From: Sulfidibacter corallicola
Lineage (GTDB): Bacteria > Acidobacteriota > Holophagae > Acanthopleuribacterales > Acanthopleuribacteraceae
DNA: 64,000 nucleotides
Assembly (NCBI RefSeq): GCF_017498545.1
Contig: NZ_CP071793.1
Location: forward strand, 7,806,256 to 7,870,255
Direction of reading: 5' to 3'
Below are positions 24,046 through 33,100 of this stretch, one piece after another (within the stretch, counting starts at the first letter, position 1; every line of letters starts with the position of its first letter). The notes beneath the pieces are model-generated. The model saw only the letters and a list, made by a program, of their open reading frames with translations. It was not told the origin of the DNA and made no database searches. The translations under genes and the position numbers were made by a program.

Positions 24046-25881
24046 TCATTGGGAGGCAAGGCACAGGGCCATTTCCCAATGGGTGGACTCCTGGATGGGC
24101 GCATGCCTGAGCCGGAATCCCCGGGATAGGTAGAGGTCGACCCGTTCCAGCCGTTCACGTGGGACGCGCGCGACCACGGAGCAGTCAGGCTGAAGTTGGG
24201 TCAGCGCTGCGAGAAATTTGTGCAGGACGATCTCCACGACGTCCTGTTGCGGTTGGGTGAGGTCAATGTGAATACCACCGAGTTGAATCGTTTCATCGGT
24301 TTCGATCTTGTAGGTCATCCAGCCAATGATGTGGGCGTCACGGAATATCGCCACGTTGTTCACCCTGCCGTCGGAAAAACAGGCAGCGGCCATGTGATGT
24401 TCGGGATGGTCCGTTGGTTGGTGGCCCGCGGATGACGTCCGCAACCGGTAGATTGAGGGCCACATCGCGGGTGTCACCGCGCTCAAAACCACCTGGGGGG
24501 AGATCGACTCATCGCGCACAGATGGGGTTCGCGGTGTTTTGTGGTGTTCGAATCTCGGGAACCGTTCTTTTCGCCAGCGGTCGAACCACGTTCGTTGGGT
24601 GTCGATTTCAAAGATTCGGGAAACTCGTGCCGCGAGGACCGAGGAGATCCCTCCGGCGGTGACGTCTCGTGCAAAGCCGGCTACCCCGTGGCAGAAATCT
24701 CGAACCGAGTGAAGCACCCGTTGCTCTGCGACGACCATGCGAAGCACCCGCAGGTCGCGATCGTCGTGGATCGCGTGACCTTCGGCATGCTTCAGTCGCG
24801 CTTCGTTTTCCGATAGCTCTCGAGTGAAGGACGCCAACTTGTCGTCGCAGAGAGCGGCCGTGATGTGCAGGGCCATGCGCTCGTGATCGATGTTCGTGAA
24901 CTTTCTACCGAGTAGGGCATCGTACTCGCGCTCGGTTTTCGGGTTGGCCAGGGTCACGTGGATCGCGTCAAGCGTTTCGGCCAGGCCGTCGAAGTTCTTC
25001 GAGGAAAGTGTGAAAGTTCGCGTTTCTTCGCCTTGGAACAGGCCCCGCTTCGTGAAGTAGTGAGGATCGACGAGCGGCAGGGAGACCGTGATGCGTGTCT
25101 GGTCTTCCTCGATACCGTCGGGAATGAATCCATATCCCGCAAAGAATCGCGCTTTCGATTTCGCGCCGTAGTGTAAATAGAGCTGCTGGCCTGCGCGGAC
25201 GGCATCCGTCACGTTCAACACCATGGCCGCCCGATCCTCTTGGTAAACCCACCGGGTCACGGCAGTTTCCGAATGGTTGCCCATGTCCAGAAACGGGATC
25301 ATCGCGGGCACGACGCCGCCGCGGCGGGAAGGGACCGCAAAGGCGCGGGTATTGATGGCGGTCATGGCCCAGGAAAACTCGGCCAGGCTGAACACGAATC
25401 GGGGAACCGATGTTTTGAGCAGGGCGTGGTCCTGCTCGATGGCATCCCGTCGGGTTTGCACCCAATCCAAAATGTAGGATCCATTCAGGTCTGCGAGCCT
25501 TTCTTTGTCGAAGAAGAGCGGGACTTCGTCGAAGCTTTTGGGCAAGGTCGCCAGGTAGGGCGCCCAAAAGGAATCGGGCCGATGCAACTCCACCAGAATG
25601 AACGCCGCGAGTGTCGATTGTTTCAAGGCCGGCGTGATCCCGGATTTGACGATTTCCTGGCCGATCGGCGATTGGGAGGCCCTGTCACCGCACATCATGA
25701 ACCGGCGTCGGATTTCGAGGACCTGATTGCCTTTCCGTACATCGCTTCGACAATAGAGGCCGCGATGTTCACCAGCGCTTGTTTTGATTTCCACCTCGGG
25801 GAACCGGCAGCCTCCCCGTTTCAACCATTGCTGCATGCGGGACATGGCGTCGGTTTTGGGTGGCATGATCGCGTGGCTCAT
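24046..25881 (-). CDS. SETD3/LSMT-like SET methyltransferase fused to GNAT-like domain
   Basis: A 611-residue cytosolic protein. Residues ~14-260 read as a SET domain of the plant Rubisco LSMT/animal SETD3-SETD6 type: WLKRGGCRFPEVEIK and RGLYCRSDVRKGNQVLEI at the start, the long helical iSET insert (90-175), then FLDMGNHS (Asn202-His203) and YLHYGAKSKARFFAGYGF with the catalytic-type Tyr238. A helical region follows (310-430). The last ~145 residues resemble a GNAT acyltransferase (AIFRDAHIIGWMTYKIE, YLSRGFRLR). SET enzymes methylate lysine or histidine of proteins such as histones, Rubisco or actin. The gene heads the operon with a type III chaperone, so it may also be secreted. ATG 25881 follows GAGGAG; the in-frame GTG upstream contains that site. 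Confidence 0.75.
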   Translation of the reverse strand: MSHAIMPPKTDAMSRMQQWLKRGGCRFPEVEIKTSAGEHRGLYCRSDVRKGNQVLEIRRRFMMCGDRASQSPIGQEIVKSGITPALKQSTLAAFILVELHRPDSFWAPYLATLPKSFDEVPLFFDKERLADLNGSYILDWVQTRRDAIEQDHALLKTSVPRFVFSLAEFSWAMTAINTRAFAVPSRRGGVVPAMIPFLDMGNHSETAVTRWVYQEDRAAMVLNVTDAVRAGQQLYLHYGAKSKARFFAGYGFIPDGIEEDQTRITVSLPLVDPHYFTKRGLFQGEETRTFTLSSKNFDGLAETLDAIHVTLANPKTEREYDALLGRKFTNIDHERMALHITAALCDDKLASFTRELSENEARLKHAEGHAIHDDRDLRVLRMVVAEQRVLHSVRDFCHGVAGFARDVTAGGISSVLAARVSRIFEIDTQRTWFDRWRKERFPRFEHHKTPRTPSVRDESISPQVVLSAVTPAMWPSIYRLRTSSAGHQPTDHPEHHMAAACFSDGRVNNVAIFRDAHIIGWMTYKIETDETIQLGGIHIDLTQPQQDVVEIVLHKFLAALTQLQPDCSVVARVPRERLERVDLYLSRGFRLRHAPIQESTHWEMALCLASQ

Positions 25882-26520
25882 GATGTCTCTCCTCACGTTG
25901 GTTTATGCGCGTCGTGCGACATCCCATCGATCCTGTCCCGCGGTTCCAAGGACGCCATCGAGGCACAGCGGTGCCGTTGAGGCGCCGGACCCATGGGTCG
26001 CGGCCTCCTGGGGTTTCGATGCTGCCTCATCCGGAACGGTGCGCTATCGCGCGGGCCGGTGAGTGCGTCGATCGAGGTCGATGTCGCCGGGGGGGCGGCT
26101 GTTTCCGCTTTCCTCGCCCCGTCATTTGGTAAGACCGGAAGGAGCCTGGGAAACTGCGCATTTTTTTTCAATAAAATTGGAAATTTTACAACTAGCTCAA
26201 ATATAAGTGGTTATATCTGTGGGATGTCTTTCGTGGGATACGGATTCGGAGAACGTGCGCCAACGGCGGGGCGCAGTTGCAGAAATGATTCCCCGGCTGG
26301 GATCCCGAGGGGCTTCAACGGATAGGGCGAGTGCCTCGGGAGGTTCCGCCCAACATGTGGCGACCGCGAGCCCGTTTCTCTTGGATAGCTTCGTTGGGGC
26401 CGGTTTGAAAAGTAGGTGCTCGTTACTGGATCTCAGTGTAAGCCAGAGCTCTTTCCGCGACCAGATGCGGTTCGCTCGGCTCTTGGACCAGTTCGAATAG
26501 AGGGCGGGTGCGAAACGCGA
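25882..26520. other. Intergenic region upstream of the effector operon
   Basis: About 640 bases without a convincing gene. The part next to the SET gene is GC-rich like its neighbours, whereas 26155-26225 is strongly AT-rich and is the best place for a promoter. Open frames seen on either strand have Arg/Pro/Ser-rich translations and no homology-like features. Confidence 0.4.
26171..26200 (-). promoter_or_regulatory. Possible promoter of the SET-chaperone-effector operon
   Basis: On the minus strand TTGAGC (26200-26195) and TTTTAT (26176-26171) are separated by 18 bases inside an AT-rich island. This would give a leader of about 280 bases before the SET gene. The match is modest and no sigma-54 motif was found in this region. 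Confidence 0.25.
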
Positions 26521-26558
26521 ACGCGACCCGATCCTCGTTGCCGGGGATCGGGTCGCGT
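26521..26558 (-). terminator. Perfect 14-base hairpin after the RHS operon
   Basis: ACGCGACCCGATCC at 26521-26534 and its exact complement at 26545-26558 enclose a ten-base loop, 60 bases after the stop of the 26618 gene. On the minus strand the hairpin is followed by TCGCGTTTCG, a poor T-run, so it may be a terminator or a transcript-protecting hairpin. Confidence 0.5.
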
Positions 26559-26617
26559 GAACCGTCATGGCTCCGGAGCCAACGCGACGCCGGGTTGCCG
26601 ATTGGAAAAAGGGGTGA

Positions 26618-27052
26618 CTAGTTCCCCTCTAAGTTCTGGCCGTACCAGACGCAAAGATGGGCCTTGCCATCCTTGCGGTTGGTGAAGCCCACGTGGCATG
26701 AGAGCGCCTGGTCGTTGTCCAGGCCATTGATCGTGTCGAGCCCGAACCGATAAAGCTGGATGTAATCCTTATCGGAGTACTCGTCGGCATCCGTCCAGTT
26801 GGTCAGGAAGGCGGAGATATTGGAAATGTCGCCATTGGAGACGTAGTAGACGATGCCGCGAGCATTGCCGTCTTTTTTGTCGCAAATGGCAACCTTCGCC
26901 TTGCTTGCTTGGGCTGGGGATAGCTTGAGAAGGAAGTTGGTGACTTCCTTGATGACCTCTGAAATGTGATCGTGGCTGAAGTCCTTGTAGGCCCAGGTCA
27001 ATTTGGTCATGCTGTCTTCCGAAGTGGTTTGAACTGAAGTCGTGGTCGTCAT
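26618..27052 (-). CDS. Small unknown protein at the end of the RHS operon
   Basis: A 144-residue soluble protein with a Thr/Ser-rich N-terminus and no signal peptide. The main part alternates predicted helix (HISEVIKEVTNFLLKL) and strands (KAKVAICDKK, GIVYYVSNGD, ALSCHVGFTNRKDG, AHLCVWYGQN). No family was recognised. It lies 127 bases downstream of the giant RHS gene on the same strand with a very strong AAGGAG ribosome site, so it is either co-transcribed or closely associated. Position after an RHS gene would fit an immunity protein, but a co-secreted cargo is equally possible. Confidence 0.65.
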   Translation of the reverse strand: MTTTTSVQTTSEDSMTKLTWAYKDFSHDHISEVIKEVTNFLLKLSPAQASKAKVAICDKKDGNARGIVYYVSNGDISNISAFLTNWTDADEYSDKDYIQLYRFGLDTINGLDNDQALSCHVGFTNRKDGKAHLCVWYGQNLEGN

Positions 27053-27178
27053 GCTTTATCTCCTTAGGATTCATCGTGGTAGTTGGTCGAGGTCTTTTGA
27101 CCGGGGTGAACGATTGACAGGTATGAGGAAGCGGAACGGGATCAGGGGGTTTGGAAAACGTCGCTCGAGCCTCGAACT

Positions 27179-30100
27179 TTATGGCTCTCCCTTTTTCTTG
27201 TGGGCATTCCAGAGGGTGCCGGCTTCGCCTTTGCCGAGTTCATAGAGTCGGTTGCCGACGGGCTTGAGGATGTCCGTGCTGCTGCTGGGGGTTTTGCCCT
27301 TGAAGCCCCAGACCATGGGTTTTGACGGGGACTTGACCTCGCCGAGGGCCTTGTCCACCTTGCCGAAAGTAAGTTTGTCGATGACCGGGTTGAGCGCCTT
27401 GTTCGCCTCGACTTCGAAGGCGTTGTACATGCCGCTGCCGGTGTTGTAGGCCAAGTCAAAAGCGGTGGAGAGGGAGAAGGTCGCGTTGAGCGCGGCCCCG
27501 AAGTCCACCTGGCCGGTGGTGACCTCCTGGGTGATGACGTTGTTGACAAAACCGCTGGTTGCGGAGCCCGCGGTTTTGATCAGGCCTTCGGCACCCGCGG
27601 CCAGCAGCTTTCCGGTGGTTCCTTCGATGCTGGAGGTGATGCCCTGAACGGCAAGGTCCGCACCATAGGTTGCGACGGCGCCAATTCCGGCGGTGATGGC
27701 CCCGGTCGTGGCACCCAGGGCGTCTTGAATGGCCCATTCCTTGAGGGAGAATTCGCCATTCTGCATACCGATCATTTGCACGGTGACGTCGGTGAGTCCG
27801 GCAATGCCGGCACCGGAGAGCGCACCGCCGACACCTTCGGCAAGGGCACCGGCAGAGAGAATGTCCACAGTGATGCCCGCGACGAGTTCGGCGGTACTGA
27901 CGGTGCCGGCGATCTCCATGCCCGCATAGCTCTTCCAGTTGAAGTCATCGCCCGCACGAAGGGTGTAGCCCATGCCAAAGGCACCGGCGACGGTGAGCAC
28001 CTCAAAGCCGGGAATGGCCAGACCTACCATGAGTTCTGCCCCGGAAACCAGGAAACCGCCAAGGGAAAAGGCCCCGTTGGGGTCGACGAGGGAGAGGGGA
28101 TTGCCGCTCACGTAGACGTAGGGGCTGGGATACTGCCCAGCGGGATCGGGCGTGAGGAAGCGCCGCGAGGCGGGGCTGTAGAGGCGCAGACCGTCAAGGT
28201 AGAGCTGGGTGGTCCGGTCGAATTCCATATTGGCGAAGCGGTAGCGAAAACGGTCGGCATTGGGGTCCGCGCTTCCCATGAGCATGCCATAGGGCTGGTA
28301 GTCGAAGGAACACGAACTCTCGCCGCTCCGGCCGTTGACCACCTGGCGCAGGCTGCCCAAATGGTCGTAGACGAGAAAGTTGGTGCCCTGTTCATCGATC
28401 ATGGCGACGGGGCCGCCCACCCCCCAGACGGTATAACGGGTCTGGCAGTCGAAGGGCGTGGCTTCCCGTTCGGCGAGCAGGCGACCGTTGGCCCCCGCGA
28501 TGTAACGGCGGTCGAGTACTTGGGCATCGCCGACACGCTTGGTCTTGCGCAACCATTGCTGGCCGGTGCCGTAGCGGTAGGCGATGGTGGTCCGCTCGGC
28601 GTCGTTGGCGCGCATGTGGCGCAGGCGACCGGTAAAGGGATCGTAGTCGAAATCACTGGCGACGGGGGCGTTTTGGGTCTTGCCGCCTGGCGTGTAGTCG
28701 AACCGCCAGGATTCACCGTTGGAGAGAACCGCCTCGTCGAGACGGTCGGTTTGGTGTTGAGGGGCGAATTTGGCTTCGAGGACCTGGTTTTGCGTGGCCT
28801 GGCTGAGGCTCAAAATGTTGCCGTTGGGATCGTAGCTGATGGGTGAGGGGTTGCCCACCTCGTAGCGGCCACCGGGCTCGAAGTTGGCAGTGGCGAGACG
28901 GCCGTTCGGGTCGTAGCCGTAGTGTCGGCTGAAGCTTCGATCGGGTCGCCGTATCCGCTCGCCGGTGATGAGCCCGCTAAAACGTGCGTACTCGGGCGCG
29001 TTGTCTTCATAGTTCAAGGTCTGGCTGAAGAGGGGCGATTCGAGGGATCGAGCCCATTCGGGGCTGTTGTAGGTGTAGCGGGTTTCCAGGAGGATTTCCT
29101 CGATGGAACCGAAGGCCTTCCATTCGAGGCTGCCTGCGGCGTTCCAACGGTAGCGGGCAATGGGGGTCTCTTTTTCGCCGTCCAGGCGATTGATGGCGTG
29201 TACCCTTCCGGTGGCGTCATAGTCGTAACCAATGCCGAAGGGCGAAGAGCCCTCCCCGGAGGCGTCGGGGTATTGGATCCGGGTGACGGCACCGAGATGG
29301 TTGTAGCGGTAGCCGGAGGTGTAGGTTCCGAGGTAGTCGAGGTTCTTGGCGATGACATTTCCCGCCACGTCGTAGCGAAGCGTTTCGGTGGCGACCTGAC
29401 CGTCGGCATCACGGCTGTGGGTCTTCCAGAGCCTGCCCCGTGCATGGGGGCTGTCCTGATCGCCGTCATATTCGTAGCGGAAGGTCCAATTGGCGTTGGC
29501 GGGCGGTGTGCCGCCGTCTTCGGCCTGGGCCTGCAGTTCGGCACGGTCCCAGGTACCCGGGAAGGTGCCTTGTTCCACTTTGCGCCCCAGCGGGTCGTAG
29601 CAGGTGTACTTCATGCGATCCTCGCCGTCCAGGATGCCGCGACCGTCGGCGTCGAGCTGGAAACGCAAGCGGCCATTGATGTCGAAGACGGAGGTGAGCA
29701 GACCCGTGTCGGTAGCGGCTTCGGTTCCGTTCATGCTGCTGAGCAGACGACCGAAGGCATCGTAGTGGTTCACCACGGCGAAGGGGGCCGCTCCTCTGGT
29801 GGGTGGCCAGTCGGCGTTGGGCAGGTTGATCCGAACTTCGTAGTTGCGGGCGTCGAAGTGGCTGAAGGTAGCCATGGCTTCGTCCAGCGGCAGACCATTG
29901 GGGCCCTTGACCGTGCCGAGCTTGTTGCCGGTCTGGTCGAGCAGGGTGAGGGTCTGGTTGCCATCCGGGTTGGTTTTGAGCGTGACGGGGTACCGGCCCT
30001 GGGGCAGGGTGTCGTCCAAGAAGCCGCCGGTGCCGTTGACGCCGTATTCAAGGCGCGTGGTGTGCGGGTTTCCCGGACGAATGGCGAAGGCTTCACCGGG

Positions 30101-33100
30101 CAGGCCCAATTCGAGCAGGCGGGCACTTTCGTCGAGCTGAATCCGCTGGCGGTAATAGGGATAGCCCCCATCGTCGGAGCGTCCGTACTGGCCCTGGTAA
30201 TAGTTGGTGGCATCACCGTTCATGAGGCCGGTCTCCCAATCGAAGCCGCTGATGAGATGCTTGCGAAAGCCTGGGAGGAGACTGTCGTAGGTGATCCACT
30301 TGGTGGCCACGACACCGCGCCCCAATTGGTCGTAGAGAATGCCCCGGGCGGCAAGGTCGTGATCCTGGAGCTGCTGTACCTGCAGCTTCTGGGCGTTGCC
30401 ATTGAAGAGGGTGAAGGTCATGGCGGGGTTGATGGCGATCGCGAGGTTTCCCATGGCACTCTGGCTACCGTAGAAGGTGAGGTCCAGCGTGGCGGCGCCG
30501 TTATCGTTCCGGAGCTGTCGTGCCTCGAGGATCTGAAGGCCGTTGACGAAGAGCATGCTGCTGCCCTGGTGAATGGTCCAAAGCAGGTCCTGGCGTTGGA
30601 TGATGTGGGTCTCGAGAGGGCCCGTGGCGACGGTTTCGGTGCCGTCCCAAAGTTCCCAACGGCTTAGGGCGCCATCCCAGCGCAGGCTGAGCTCGCCCAG
30701 GGAAACGGCCAGGTCATACTTGGGGTCGGCGAGGTCGAGACTGAAGCCGAGGGCCAGGCTTTCGAGGTCGAGCGGCTGTTTGAAGCGAACCGATTGAGGG
30801 CCGTCACCCACGAGCGTCAGGGCATGGTCTCGAACGACCCAATCATTGACCGAGCCGGTGACGAGTTGCCACCGCTCCTGCCAATCGGCATTGCGGAAGT
30901 CGTCGAAGGGGCCACCGTCGCGGGCTTTGATGAGGGCCTGCCAGTTGGGGCGATCCTTGTCGTAGTCCCCGTCGATGCTGCGGGAGAAACCGACGGCATT
31001 TAGCTGGCCGCTCTGTTCGTCGGGGCCCACCATGGCCTGCAGGCCGCCGCTGCCATTGTAGAATAGGCGCAGGGTTTCGCCGTTATTGCCAAGGGCGGCC
31101 CTGGAACGCCAGGTATCTGGGGCGAGCACGGTGGCGCTGAAATTCCCGGCCATGGGACCGTAGAAGAAGTTGTCCAGGAACAGGGCCTCGGATCCCAGGT
31201 TCGCGATGCTGCAGGTGAGGTCCCGATCGACGCTGGGGTCATCGAGGTCGAGGACGCACGTCTGGTAGGTCCAGGTTTCGCTGAGGGAAAGGTTCCGGCT
31301 CTGGCTGGCGAATCCCGCCTGGAGGGTGATGTTGAGCTTGTCCCGCACGTAGCCCTTGGGGCAGCGGGCCCAGCAACTGAAGATCACCCTTTCGATTCCG
31401 GCCCGCACCTTGAACTGGTTTTGGATGCAGGCTTGACCGTCGAGGAAGACGGCTTGCGTCCCGGTATGGCAATCCCGGCTGGTTCGAGCGGGGTCACCGC
31501 CGTCCGGGGTTTGCCAGCCCTGATCGAGTTCGTAGCTTTCGAAGCCGGTGTAGGAGACTTCCCGTCGAGAAAGGTCGCCATTGTCGAAGCGAGCCAGCAG
31601 GCGGCGCCCGCTGGTGTCGTAGAGCATGGAGGCGTCGGGTGCACCCTGCTCTCGCGTGAGCACGGGATAGCCCTGGGCATTGCGGCCTGCGACTTCGTTG
31701 GCGCGAATCCAGTTGGGACCGCCCGGGTCGTCGAAGTCGAAGTCGGGTCGGCCCTCACCATCCCACATCCAGGTGTCCTTCTCGTCCCATATGCCTTCGG
31801 CGTTCCATGCCTGGAACGTGGTCACGCTGCACTGCCGGGGTATGTCGTCGACGGAGCTTTGGGTTCGGACGATGGGGTTGAGGAAGTTGGCCTCACGCAT
31901 CGCCTGATATTTCTCGTAGGCATAGGTGAAGTCGGTGACGAGAATCTGCGGCCGGCCGTTGGCGTCGTAATTCCAGGTCTGCCACCGGCGTGCGTAGCCG
32001 GTGGCATTGTCGTAGGTGACGATCTGGCTGATTGGAAGGTCGAGGTGTGTCTCGGAAATGCCACCGCCAAAAGAGAGGGTCGGTTGGTCGAGCAGGGTTG
32101 CGGTGGTTTTTTCGGGTTGGATTTGGACCACCCGGGCGAGGGGCGTGAAACCGCCTTCCCGGGCGGTTTGCAGGGTCACGGGTGTGTAGGTGTGGCGGCT
32201 GCTGCTAAATTCTTTGTCGTCAGCGTCTTTGAGTACTTCACAGAATTTCATGCCGTTGAGCAGGCTGTAATGGTCGCGCGGGTGTTCGGGGTCTTCGACA
32301 CCAAGCCCGTTGAAAAAGAAGTTCTCCTTGGTGTTGTAAACCTGGTCACCGTCGGCGGAAGTGGCCCTGGCCGTGACGTGGGGGAACTGGACAATGGTCC
32401 CCGTTGAGTCGAACACGGCCCGTTCCAGGTCGTAGGTGTATTCGGTACGACGTCGCGAAGTATCCTGGTGGTCCATGCTGTCGATGGTGACACTGGTCAC
32501 GACGGTGACCTCTTGAACCGCATCGGCGTTTTGATTTTGGATCCGGTAAAGCTGAAACACCGAGGTTTTGTCAAAACTGCTTTCGGCGGGGTAGGTGGCA
32601 AAGGCGGTGCGGCCCGTAAGGTTGAGGCCCGCGGCGTAACGTTCGTTCTGGATGCGCACGTTGCCCAGGTCTCGCGTGCCGACGACGGCGCCATTGTGAA
32701 GCAGCAGCAGGGTCGTGCGGGTGTCCTCGGGCAGTTGTGTAGGATTCTGGTACAGGATGTACTCGGGGCCTCGGTTGACGACGGATGCGGCGTCAGCGCC
32801 GCTCATGGCATTGGCGACCTCGATCCATTCTGCGTTGGGATCGCGGTGGTAGAGGGAAGTGTTCCAGGTCAGGTAGTTGGCGCTGATTTGGGGCGCACCG
32901 ATACCCGGTTCGGGTTGTGCCTGGGGGAACGAATGGTGGCTCCAGGCTTCGCTTTCGTCGGCTGTGAAGGCGTTGTATGAAAAGAGCCGACTGTCCAGAA
33001 TGTGACCCTCGGTATGGGTTTCGAGTACGGTGTCCTGGGCGAGGGCGTGCAGGGTCTCCTCACCAGTGCCACTCCGGGTCTGAACCCAGGTTTGGCCGTC

